Shown one piece after another: positions 48,643 through 59,978 of a DNA stretch of 64,000 bases. The DNA is from Pezicula radicicola. Its lineage: Eukaryota > Ascomycota > Leotiomycetes > Helotiales > Dermateaceae. A program made the translations under genes and the position numbers. Under the pieces are notes generated by a model, which made no database searches, was not told where the DNA came from, and saw only the letters and a list, made by a program, of their open reading frames with translations. The stretch lies in NCBI GenBank assembly GCA_003008705.1, contig PDUO01000002.1, positions 1,320,898-1,384,897 on the forward strand. The letters run 5' to 3'. Numbering within the stretch: position 1 is the first letter of the stretch; each line of letters opens with the position of its first letter.

Positions 48643-49846
48643 CTAGTTGCCGCTAGGTGTATCCTCTATGTGCTCGACAGAGCAAAGTTTGTATTCTGGG
48701 CACCATTCGTCAAGAGACAAGATACCATCTCCCATCCATCTATGGACCTGGTGCACTCCCAGAGGATGTGGATAGTCGATTGTCTCCACACTAAATGTGC
48801 GCGCAACTTCCATAGATGGAAGATTGATAGCTCCCTCCTCTTCGGGTTCGATATCTTCAGCGCGTTCGCGGTCTTGAAGTATTTTCATGCTATACACAAG
48901 TAAGATTAGTATTGTTGTGCAAAAAGAGGGAGTAGTGGTGCACAAACCGATTGTAGAACCATTGATCCTCAAAGCGATCACTCTTCTTCAGAGGCTTCAC
49001 CTTAGGGCTCCACGTCCACTCGTCAAGAACTCTCAATGTGCTGTTTCTTTTCCGTAGACTCAAGCCTCCATTGAACCCATTGCCTAGATCGTCTCGAATT
49101 GGCGCACCTACGAAGTCGTAAGGGAAGAAATCATCCACGCTGCGGGCCGCGTTTGCGCAAAGCATGCTGTCGCTTTGGAAAATAAGGATGTGTTCTGCGG
49201 GAGCAAGATCGTCCCACAACCATCTCTGTGTCATAAAGGCATTTACACTGTCCGAATTTGTGAAGAGGACTGTCTGTGGCAAAATCCGGAGTTGGATGAG
49301 TCCGCTACGAATATAGCGAGACAGCGCTGCAGAAGAGGCAAAAGATCCGATTGATTCTGAGTCCGTGTATATGAGGATGGGCCACGAGGGTCCCAGGACT
49401 GTGCTGAAATGCAGAATAAGAGGTATGAGATTGGAACGAAAGCGGGTTTCGACTATGACTGCTGCTTTGTTTGTAATATTGCCATTGAAGGTCTCATCCG
49501 TGGAAACAATACTGGTTCCTACTTGTGGGTTCCAGGGTGTCGGCGATGGCTTGTAGTGTTTTGTCCTTGTAGTGGTCGAACTGGAGCTAGCTGTTGATGA
49601 AGTGGAAGTTGAAGTTGAAGTTGAAGTTGCTTTTTTTGTGCTGGAACCTTGATTTTCCTCTCCTGTGGATGGTGGTACTGGTACAGGGTTTGCTTCTGCT
49701 GTGTTGGGGCTGGAGACACTCAATGATATAGTGTGTTGCGGAAAGCTGAGTTTTACTGTCCAGATCACCAAGAGTATAATGAGGGCTGAAAAGACGATAT
49801 TCCGACTTCTGCGGCTCTTCTCTTCGGGAGAAGTGAGCATAGCCAT
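48643..49846 (-). CDS. DUF5672 family putative glycosyltransferase B, type II membrane protein
   Basis: Exons are 49846..48948 and 48889..48643 on the minus strand, with a 58-nt intron, giving 381 residues. The anchor 'NIVFSALIILLVIWTVKLSF' (about 16-35) is followed by a Ser/Thr-rich stalk made partly of a TS repeat (TSTSTSTSTSSTASSSS), a good O-glycosylation tract. Domain: 'KAAVIVETRFRSNLIPLILH', 'FQSDSMLCANAARSVDDFF', 'DFVGAPIRDDLGNGFNGGL', 'SLRKRNSTLRVLDEW', 'FEDQWFYNR' and 'TFSVETIDYPHPLGVHQVH', ending 'WCPEYKLC'. Compared with copy A the QSDS acidic motif and the GFNGGLS loop are kept. This copy is the most divergent of the three and is the closest to 'canonical' DUF5672 proteins. Divergent from DUF5672-C. 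Confidence 0.82.
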
Positions 49847-51980
49847 GGTCTGCGATCTAACTTGACTGACGAGAACCTGTCTGTCTCCGGTGATATACTA
49901 CTATTATCTCAAATCCCACCAAGTCCCCTCCAAGGCAAAACAATGTACTTCGGTGGCTCTTCTGGTTTCGGATGTTCCAATGCACAGGCTCGATTCGTCA
50001 ATGTCTCTGGTGCTGCAGAGTAAAGTCCCTAGAGATAGACAAGAGGCGGACGCGCGTGAAGACAGATGAATGTCCTATTCCCCGCGAAATAAGGACATTG
50101 GCAAGAACTACCGGTGTGCGACGCCCAAAAGCTAATAAAACGAAAGCAGGGTATAACGACAGGAGATACTGCGAGGGTTGAGAAGAGAAAGAGAGAAAGA
50201 AAGGATGATGAATGAGCTGTACTTCGTAGATTTCCAGAGCTGTGATGGAAAAGTAACTTACCTGGGCCAAGGACCCACCCAACTTGTACGATAGACATCA
50301 GACGGATCTACAGCACTGTCGTATCATGGCGGCGTGGATGTGCTTGTGGCCTGGTGTCTTCAGGGGAGGTTGGAAGGATGTCGTTGACGGATTCGTTGCC
50401 TCAGCTCCTCAGTTATAAACCTTGTCGTCGGTAGTTTCAGCATCGCAATGTACTCCGCCGTAGGTATTGTTCCGCGGCAGCGTAAGTGACGAGCATAGCT
50501 GATGCTGGCTTTAAGCGCCAGTCCTCTTGCTGAACATGGGTAATTTGGAGATAAAAAGTACAGGGAATACTGCACCAAACAGATGGAGAAAATAAAGTGG
50601 GAAGAGGTGAAGCTTCACAAGGGACGCGTAAAGCTGCAACGTCGTGCGTCGTGGTGGGCGAAGTGGGATGGGGATGGATGGTTTGCGCGCGGGGACCCTT
50701 TAAGACTCACAGGAAAGGTTTGGGTAGGTTGGAAATTTCGGAGTCGGGTGCAAGTACCTCGTCGCTTCAAGGGTTTGGACCGTCGGGTTGGGACTGGTAA
50801 ATACTTCGCCAATTTCTTCCAGGCTTCTGAAGTTCTTTGGATACAGCAATAATGTCAACGATTTTTTTTTTTTTAAATTTAAAATTTTTGTGAGACGACT
50901 GGTCTTTTGGGAGACTTATGGACTGTGTGAAGCTCTGACGCCGCCAAGTATAGAGTAACAACGGACTGGCTTTCTTGGGAGCTTGGTCTTTCTGACTCGG
51001 AACATGTCTTTGGAGAGGAGTTGAGGTGAATAATACCGGTAGGTACTCGAGTATACGCACTGCAGCACGTAACTTCTGCACTGCCAGGCGGTTGGACTCA
51101 GACGACAATTTTACGCCGTCATGATCTACAAGTAGTAGTGTTTTTTATCTTCTGTGCTCATAGCGGCTATCGATGATTGATATTGACGCCTCCACTTCTG
51201 AGTCTGGAACCTTGCACTTACATACTGTGCCATATACACTACAATATGTAGTATTTTTCGTAAAAAAATATATATGCTCGTCGTCTAAAGTCTTTCACAA
51301 GGTCTGTCGTCTGTGTTCTAAAAATACGCTAATTAACAAAATCCTTCAAGTCTTGCATTGCATAGGACGAGTATTTATCTCTTCAGCCTCTTTTTGATCC
51401 CAGGAAGTCGCACTCGCACTCCGGAAATACCGTAGTGTAAAGGCTTAAAGCTTAACAGGGAGTTCTCTTGTCTCATCTCATCTTTGCAAGCGCAAGCCTG
51501 CCGTTGCCAAAACTCCGCGGACGGAGCCAATGTTCTCTGAATAAAAAAGCGTGGAAAGCAAAGACGAATTATTTACGCCGTCGCTGCATGCAGTAACTAA
51601 CTCCTCACATCCCTACCTTGCCTAAGTGCCCGCTGCCTTGACGAACCGTGTTCATCTTCTGGGATGCTGGCCCCCCATAATCAATAACCATCCATAAAAT
51701 ATCCATATCACAATAATACTACTCCCTCGCTACTGTCTCTCCGTCCTCCGTACACCAGGGTCGGCACTGGAATCCAGGGATCACCTAAGATCTGTTCTTG
51801 GCGATTCACACCCCCAACCTCAGGCCGCGTCTTCATTCTGTACCAAACTCTACCACAACATCACAGGTACCTACGTACCGTCGTACTACTGCAATCTCTC
51901 CTCATGATCGTGGTCGAACAGCCAACTATTCTGCTGTGAGCGTGACGAAACTCCGCCCGCGAGATAAACAATCAACCAAG
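49847..51980. promoter_or_regulatory. Divergent intergenic region between DUF5672-B and DUF5672-C
   Basis: 2.1 kb between divergent starts. Contains GTACCTACGTACCGTCGTAC around 51867-51887 and a long T run (about 50862-50874). No convincing gene; the ORFs at 50583..50852 and 50767..51108 lack patterns. Confidence 0.5.
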
Positions 51981-53293
51981 ATGGCCTCCGCTCCGTCGCC
52001 TGGGGACATGACCATTGAGGATGCCTGGCAAGCTGTTCAAACGGGTGTATTGTCCGTGTGGTCCAAGACGACACGGCGGATGCGCGCAACTGGAGCTGTT
52101 GTGCTGTTCTTGTACGATCTTCTGCTGCCTTTTAGACTTCATGCCTGTGTTAACTTAACATCTACAGTTTCGTTTGCATCTTTCTCTTCGGCCGGCCTGC
52201 AATAGAGCAAGCACCCTCCCTTCCAACCCTCCCTCAGATACCCAAGTTAACCCTCGATTACGGCGACAAACCCGAATCTCCATACAATGTCTCCAAAGTC
52301 GCCCTCCTCATTGAGAACCGTTCGAATCCTATTCTCGCCCCTCTTCTCCTCCACTTCATGTCCGTCGTCCCCCCCGACTGGCGTTTCCGTTTTATGGGGT
52401 CTCTTGAATCTGTCAACTTCGTGAACCAATCCACCGCAATCCGCCACCAGGTTGAAATTGGGAAGCTGGACTTGACTTATATTCCAGCCAACATGTCAAC
52501 TGCTGGCCAGGAAATGATCAGTCGCTTCTTGACCACATTGTGGCTATACGAGCAAGTGCTACAGCCAGCAGAATGGCTTTTAGTCTTCCAGACAGATAGC
52601 ATGCTGTGTGCAAACAGCCGACAGAGTTTAAACAATTGGTTGGACTACGATTGGGTGGGAGCGCCCTGGAACCCAGCGGCACGATTTGGAGGGAATGGAG
52701 GATTGTCGCTCAGAAGAGTGAGCACAATCATAGACGTTCTGAGGAACCAAGAGCGAGTCCCTAACTCTCAGCCCGAAGATGTCTGGTTGACCGACAGACT
52801 TGGCCATCGACCAGGAGCCAAATTGGCTAATGGGACAGCATCCCTCACCTTTTCTGGAGAGATGTTTTCCGGTAATGGAGAGCACATCGCAGCACCCAAT
52901 AAGATCACAGGACTACCTAATGACCCTTCCAAAATAGGGGATGTAGCTGGACAGCTTATCAAAGGTCTCGACGATTGGAGAGATGGCTTTTACGAACCTA
53001 TGGGTTATCACACTGGCGGTTCTGGCAGGACACTTCACGGAGGGATCTGGGGCAGTAAGGAGAAGCGGAAGCACATTTGGGATTATTGTCCTGAGGTGAA
53101 GATGATGCTCGAAATGGACGCTGCGAAATACGTACCGGGAGATTGTAACTCGCAATGGAAGCGGTGGGACCAGAGCGATATGATAGGACCTGCTCCGATG
53201 GATATGGAAAAACGAGATGCAAATCCTTGGCCTACCGAAATGATTGATGGCGAGGAGTATCCAATGCTTCCTGCCGACCTAGTCCCTTGGTAA
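51981..53293 (+). CDS. DUF5672 family putative glycosyltransferase C, type II membrane protein
   Basis: Exons are 51981..52111 and 52168..53293 (56-nt intron), giving 418 residues. The intron lies inside the membrane anchor: 'ATGAVVLFLFVCIFLFG' (about 37-53) is formed only after splicing, which supports the junction. The domain is very close to copy A: 'KVALLIENRSNPILAPLLLH', 'SVVPPDWRFRFMG', 'FQTDSMLCANSRQSLNNWL', 'DYDWVGAPWNPAARFGGNGG', 'PEDVWLTDRLG' and 'YEPMGYHTGGSGRTLHGG'. Relative to A it has an extra segment of roughly 40 residues before 'YEPMGYH' and a longer Asp/Met/Pro-rich tail. Probably a Golgi transferase with a distinct acceptor. Neighbours on both sides are genes of the same block. 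Confidence 0.85.
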
Positions 53294-55172
53294 AACCGTT
53301 ATGGATGGGAAACGTCTAGATGCACTCTTGCTTCACTTTTTGTTTCTATGTACAAATCTTGTGTAACTAGTTTTATTGAAGGCGTATGGGTTGGAAAGGA
53401 GTCTAGATATCAAATATCACATCATTTACCCAAAGCTCACCAGTTCAGAACGGCGAAATGTTTTTTAGATGGCAACGACAGGGGCCTGTACTGCCAGAAT
53501 ATCCTACGCGAGAACTCGACAAAAATCCAAACATTCTTAAGATAAGAAAAAAGATCTCTCGTTTTCCATTCCGGCCATGTCCCTCATATCTTGCGTGTAA
53601 ATGCTTCACGTATCCTCCTGTACCACCGGCCACGAGCTCAGGCATATCTCGAGAGCAAGGGATTCCATTCATTCCTCACTAATAAGATAGTAGTAGCCGA
53701 CTTACTACGAAGTATACATATCCCTTTATCCAGCAATCACCAAATCAACCATCCATCCAGCACCGCATCACATCACATCATTTTACACCTCACTTACCTT
53801 TATAAACACATCCATCGCCGCTTTCAAAACCCCCACCCACCTTTTAATTCTTCCAGAAGATCATCAATCAAAAGATCAACCAGGTCTTCACACCTCTACT
53901 CTATCCAATACGCGTTAATTAAAGTACAAAACTATAAAATAAAATCCTTCGTTTGAAAAAAAAATAAGAAAAGGGAAAATCAAATCTTCTCTCCTTGCAT
54001 ACGGGGTACAGAAAGTGACATATTTACACTTTCCACATTTATTTCCGCAACCATGCAACGAAGGCAAGAAAATTAAGGTATCTTTCGTACGAAGCTAGGA
54101 GTTGTTGAGTGAACTGTCATGAGTGTCTCTCGTGTGGATAAGGTAAGGTCAGGTGCCTTAGGGGAGTATCTTTACAGTACCTAGGCGAGAGGTAAAAAAG
54201 TTAATTGATGTTCGAGAACTTGGACTTTTTGTGAAGAGTTGAATGCCGGTTGCGGAGGAGATTTTACTAAGATACGATCTAGAATCTTTCTATGATACTA
54301 GATAAGTATCATTATTGTTGGTGTGAAAAGGGAGAACTTTATTTGTAGGACGTAACTGTCTAGTCACAGTAGGAGTAAAGAACGGGTTTTAATTTAAGTA
54401 GTTATATGAATTAAGTGACCTAGGTACCTACCTAAATCAAGTAAGTTGCATGTACACTTAGTGGCCTAGGTGTTGTTCCCGTTGCAATGACATCGTTATC
54501 CGAACGTATTTTGGTGTATGAAAATTGTTCACCGAGTGTCTTTGTAAATATAACTATATTTTCATCTTTTGAAATAAATATCTCACGAAATCGGATATCT
54601 TCCAGCTTCTTCCCTTCTATCCTGGACACCGTATAAAAATGCAAGCTTCCATCTAATATGTAGCATGCAGCCCGTACAAAATCCGTAAACACCTCGCGCC
54701 ATGGCCTAAAAAGTGACCCCGCAAACAAGCCTAACCCAAGCCACCCAGCTTTATCTCTTACAAAGATTAAGGTCCAAAGACGCGTGGACTACTACCCGCG
54801 CCCCGCCTTGCCCCGGCAGCCGATCGCGTGCGGTGTCCCACTGTCCCACAGTCCCTGAGAACGTGATGCTCTTTTTTATTGTGAATGGTGGAAGGGACAA
54901 CCAAGAAAGACGTTAAAGAAACGACGACATAATTGAAGCGATCATGATTTTCCTGCTGCTTGCGCTGCTTTGTGCTTGAGCATTACGATTGAGTACCTGC
55001 TCAGGAAGAGATTGTTAGCGAGATCTTCAGACAAATTTGAGCGACATTTCGGCATAAGCGGAAATGACAAGCTGAGATGATGCCATGATAAGTTTGCGGC
55101 GAAGCCGTCCAAGCAAGATATGTGAACCTTAAGATCCATATCGTACTCACGACCCCGTATCCGAAACCGCAT
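53294..55172. other. Convergent intergenic region with an open, start-less frame
   Basis: Holds the 3' flanks of DUF5672-C and the transporter. Minus-strand frame 54432..about 54800 is open for about 120 codons but has no ATG and no recognisable family; kept as a possible remnant only. One TACAGTAC at 54173. A CT/CA-rich stretch lies at 53750-53900. Confidence 0.45.
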
Positions 55173-56514
55173 TTATGCCAAGCCGAAAATAGACGTTTTT
55201 GCCATGGGAAATACGTAGGAGTGTTGCAGGATTCGCCTTTAGAAAGCGAGAAAGAAATGAGGCATGAACTTACGCGATTATTCCGCCAACAGCAATGAAG
55301 ACTCCAATGACGGACTTGTCTCCTACTGCTCGCCCAGACGTAACCCAACCAAGCGCAACAATTGAGCAAGTCTTCAAGTGTCCAACGACTGTGCTGGAAA
55401 CTGGACCAGTCTGTGCGATGATAAAGAATTGTGACATGTTTATTAGGCAGGCGAAGAAGCCGGACTGATAAGGTATGATGTCAGCTGAGGTCCATTTTAT
55501 ACGAGGGCTTACATTTGAGGCCAAAAGTAATATTAAATTAGGTATACGGGGAGAGCTGGACTTACCATCATGATCATAACCCATCTATTTACTGGTACCT
55601 CAGTCCATACTGGGAAGGTGTCGACGAAGGGAATGACGTAAAGGAGCATGAAAGCTGCTAATGGCGCCTGGTTGAAGAGCAATTGCATGCTGTTCATCTG
55701 GAGCTTCTTGTGGTAGCTGGCAATCCAGACAGTGTAGAGAGAGCTTGCGAAAATGCCCGAGAATGCAAAAATGACACCCAAGCTGCTTGTAGTTTTGATG
55801 TTGGCATCGGCAGTTGGCAGAGAATCGTAGTATGAGACCATTCCTACTCCCAAGCAAGCTGGAACCAAGGCGTAGATGGCGTTTCTAGGCAGTGTGGATT
55901 TGTAAAGCACAAAGTTCATGAGTGCAACCGTAGGCGTGAGTAGAATTCGCGCGACTTGGTAGAATGTGACTGTGGAGAATGCGAGAGACAAGTTGGGTAG
56001 AATAACATTGAGTGCCATTGCAATTGCTAGAGGCATAATCTCTTTAATCGCAACTCTCCGGGGTTGAAAGAAAGCAAATCGAGGCCGCGAGAGCGTGTAT
56101 AGGGTGAGGAATGTTATGAAAAAATGGAAGGCCGCGAAGGTCAGTTGCGCCAGTTTGAGGGAGGGATCAGAGAAGATGGCCTTGTTCGTAAAGACCTAAT
56201 TCTGTATCAGTTTATATCCACAACGCACAATAGGTGCTTGAACATACAATTCCAATGGTTGCCAGTGTATTGACTACCATCCACATCACCGCAGACCTTG
56301 TGGAACTCTCTGGAGCAGCCGGCTTTTCCTGCTCAGCCTGCTGAGGCAGCAAGCCGGCCCTTTCAATGTCGTCGCCAATCTCCAACTCATCGGGCGATTT
56401 CAGGTTGGCGAAGCTATCCTCCCTTCTCAAATCATGGGTTTTCTCATCATAGGTCTCTGCCTCGGTGACAGATGAGCTCACTGAAGGCGCGCGATCTGCT
56501 GAGCGTTCGGCCAT
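55173..56514 (-). CDS. Nucleotide-sugar transporter, TPT/SLC35E3-like
   Basis: Members exchange nucleotide sugars for nucleotide monophosphates across Golgi/ER membranes. Exons on the minus strand are 56514..56248, 56195..55566, 55464..55274 and 55236..55173 (introns 52, 101 and 37 nt), giving 383 residues. The last, very short intron and exon are the least certain. The N-terminal 75 residues are hydrophilic and acidic (cytosolic). About ten hydrophobic segments follow, with family motifs 'LPNLSLAFSTVTFYQVARIL', 'TPTVALMNFVLYK' and 'TGPVSSTVVGHLKTCSIVAL' (the TPT substrate-binding region with Lys). It belongs to the triose-phosphate-transporter branch, which also contains plant UDP-rhamnose/UDP-galactose transporters. 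Substrate is inferred from being head-to-head with UDP-glucose 4,6-dehydratase. Confidence 0.85.
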
Positions 56515-58508
56515 TTTGTTGGTATTGTTATAAGGAAGGTGGAGGATGGTACAAAAGAAACAAGATGAAACAAGCAGTCAATATTGAAAGAGATGTAGAA
56601 GCAAATTATGGGCGTAGCATTCCTTGGGAAAGTAGAGGCAGTTTATGGTCCTGCAAGATCAGTTGGAGCTCTGGCCAAGAGGTTCACTGAGAAATATGGA
56701 CAAGGGAGGTTGCCGCCTGGAATGTTGAAATAGTTATGCGCGAAGGCCGGTGATTCGGTAATGGTGGAGTGTGTTGGAGTGGGGAGCAAGGGTGAAAATA
56801 AAACAAAGAGGCCACAACCGTGTTACATATGACTTGACGCCAATATGATCAGTTCGGACGAGAAGGGGGACGATCACACAGCTATAAATCGACACGAGAA
56901 GGTTCAATTCTGGCCAGGGCAGCGGGGCGTATTTGTGCAGCTCTGTCTCTGAAGTCGGGATGTTTGCGTGTTGTCGGCGCATGTAGTACGTGCCGTCTTC
57001 AGGGCTTCAATAGATAGCTCTACCTTAGAATGTCCTCAGCTGGTCATACCGCTAAACTTGATCTTAACAGCGGTAGATGCATGGTGGATCCAGGCATGCG
57101 CAACACTGTGAGTTTTGGCGGATTTTAGTGAATAAAACCAGCGCTATCAAAATAAGTACGCTGTGCTAAGTACGGGCTTTGTTCTGGGTCATAGTAGGAG
57201 TGAACGCAGCCTCCTAGCATCCTAGCAGCCCCAAGGCTTGACCCGTTTACAGAACCCTGGCTTCTGGCCTCGGCACGAAATCCTCTCTTCTCTCCACCGT
57301 ATGCGTACTCGAGTTAAAAAAAAAAAGTAGTACAGTAGCGCAGCAACAAAAGCCACCAATCCTTCACCACGATGGTCTGGATGGATCCCAGTCTCAGATC
57401 GCTCAGGTTTCATTCTTTATCACGGTATCGCCTCGTGTACCCCGATGCCCGTCCTCCCTGTCATCAGGTGAATCTTCAAACTCAAGATTCGTAAGTTGGT
57501 GATGAGTTCCAGTCCGAGTCCCAGCGAGTCCCAGCAATTACACCCCAGGCAAGACAGCAACGGTTCGAGGAACAACAGGTGACATCAGAGAGCAACGTGC
57601 AGCTGTCCAACGGCTCAGAGGTCCCCAAGCTGTCACTTTGTCTCTTTGTCACTGTCACCCATGCTCCCATGCGCCCATGCTGTAGGAGTGAGTGAGTCCC
57701 TTGGTAAGGATTTACGCAGCCAAGCCTCGTCCCCGTATCCATAAATCCTCTCTCGTCTATGAGATGATACGCAAACAATGAACACTATTTTGGGCCTTTC
57801 CCACTTCCAGGTCCCTGTGCTGCCGCTTCAACAGCCTTCTGTAGGCTCTGTTCTCGAACGCGAACATAGACGAAGGACCATGCAACTCTAATTATCAGCC
57901 TTTTTTGTCAGATATAAAGTTTGAGAAGGAGTCTGAAAGCGGCGTCATCTTCTGGAGTCCGGACTACGGAATTATTATTATTGCAGTCTCCCTGCAGATC
58001 GGAAGGACCACCTTTGTAAACTTTGAACAGACATTCTTTGCTTGCAGCCTTACTTACATGATTCACGCTGGCCAGCCAATAATCTGTCCTCAGCAAGGAG
58101 TACCTGTTCTTATTTGCCGATATATATTCCAATTCTCCCTCGCCCTTCCCGACTGCGGCTGGCTGCAAAACGGAAGCCCTTCCTTGTCTTGTTCAGATTC
58201 GAAGTATTTTGTTCCTGAGAGCTAATTACCCCTCGCCTGGCCGTGCCTGAGATCCCGTTGGACTTCGACTGTAGTAGACACGCGTACAACAATCTGCAAA
58301 TAAAACCTCCCCACATCCTCTGCTTCGACCTGCTCTCACAGCCTCGTCCAAATCAGAGACATCTAACTATTTACTCGGTATTTGCCAAACATCTCATTCT
58401 ATCACTGCGCCATTTCCTCCTACTATTTACAAGAACCCATCTCCGGCACGAACATACCAACATCTTAAACCCAATTATCAATTCAATACCTACTACTCCC
58501 CCGCCAAG
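56515..58508. promoter_or_regulatory. Divergent intergenic region between transporter and dehydratase
   Basis: 2 kb between two divergent starts. Contains AGTAGTACAGTAGCG near 57328 and long pyrimidine-rich sequence just before the dehydratase start (58370-58508), as in fungal core promoters/leaders. The ORFs show no gene patterns. Confidence 0.5.
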
Positions 58509-59978
58509 ATGACAGGAAAGCACGCCAACGGAGGCCCTCCCAGTAAGCCTATTCTACCCAATCTTGACCCAATTGATTAGCTTGGGACTAATATGGACCG
58601 TGCAGCTCCAGCATCGACCAACGGAGAGCAAAATAAGTTCTTCGAGGATTTCGGTATATGGAAGGAAGCGCCTATCCTGACTGGAAGTACGAAATTCACC
58701 CCAATACCAGATGTCAAGAATATTATGATCACAGGTGGAGCAGGATTTATGTGAGAGCTTGCACAGTCCCATCTGCGAAGTATGCACTAATAAGAACAGT
58801 GCCTGCTGGTTTGTGAGACATTTAACCTTAACGTACCCTGATGCATACAACATCGTGTCTTTCGATAAGCTCGACTACTGCGCATCCCTAAACAATACTC
58901 GAGTGTTGAACGACAAGAGAAACTTTAGCTTCTACCATGGTGACATCACCAATCCCTCCGAGGTTATGGACTGCTTGCAGAGGCACAACATCGACACGAT
59001 CTTCCATTTCGCAGCACAATCGCATGTTGATTTGAGTTTCGGAAACTCATATGCATTTACACACACAAACGTATACGGAACACACGTCCTACTGGAAAGT
59101 GCGAAGAAGGTTGGAATTAAGAAATTCATTCACATATCAACAGATGAGGTGTATGGAGAGGTCAAGGACGACGAGGACGATCTGTTAGAGACAAGCATTT
59201 TGGCACCCACGAACCCATACGCGGCAAGCAAGGCAGCAGCGGAGATGTTAGTTCACTCGTACCAGAAAAGTTTCAAGTTGCCAGTAATCATTGTGCGAAG
59301 TAACAATGTTTACGGTCCTCATCAATTCCCAGAGAGTAAGTTGAAGATTCGTTCTATACAACACCCATCGCTAACAGACGACCAGAAATCATACCAAAAT
59401 TCAGCTGCTTGTTGAACCGAGGCCAGCCTGTAGTCTTGCACGGTGATGGAACCCCAACGAGACGATATCTCTTTGCTGGAGATGCAGCTGATGCATTCGA
59501 TACAATTCTTCATAAAGGTACAATGGGCCAGATTTACAATGTAGGATCTTATGATGAGATCTCCAACTTAACACTGTGCTCGAAACTCCTCACGTACCTC
59601 AACATCCCGCACGAGACACAAGAGGAGTTACACAAGTGGGTAAAACACACCCATGATCGTCCCTTTAACGATCACCGATACGCAGTTGACGGCACGAAAC
59701 TTCGTCAACTCGGCTGGGACCAGAAGACTAGCTTCGAGGAAGGAATGGCTATCACCGTTGACTGGTACAAGCGCTTTGGAGAGCAATGGTGGGGTGATAT
59801 TTCGAAGGTTCTAACACCGTTCCCAACTGTTGCAGGAACAGAAGTTGTGGCCGACACGAACGAGCCAATTGAGGAGATTCGGGAAGAGATGCTGGTTGAC
59901 AACCACGATAACATGACGCTGAACAAGAAGCGGAAAATTGATGATGGGACGAGTGTAGGGACAGCAGTTGCGGTATAA
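58509..59978 (+). CDS. UDP-glucose 4,6-dehydratase (RmlB/RHM N-domain-like)
   Basis: This enzyme type converts UDP-glucose to UDP-4-keto-6-deoxyglucose with bound NAD+, the first step to UDP-rhamnose; fungal enzymes of this type are known in Magnaporthe and Botrytis. Exons are 58509..58542, 58606..58750, 58800..59335 and 59386..59978, giving 435 residues. The NAD motif 'ITGGAGFIA' is rebuilt across intron 2. Catalytic Thr174-Asp175-Glu176 lie in 'HISTDEVYGE', and Tyr200/Lys204 in 'NPYAASKAAAE'. Other motifs are 'FHFAAQSHVDLSFGNSYAFT', '[20 protein letters not shown]' and 'RRYLFAGDAADAF'. The C-terminal 50 residues are extra, acidic then basic (LNKKRKIDD). The N-terminal 40 residues also extend beyond bacterial RmlB. 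The 3,5-epimerase/4-reductase partner is absent from this window. Confidence 0.92.

Noticed and set aside
56872..56945. tRNA-like GGTTCAATTCTGGCC
   Set aside because: Only a weak B-box resemblance; no cloverleaf found in the flanks.
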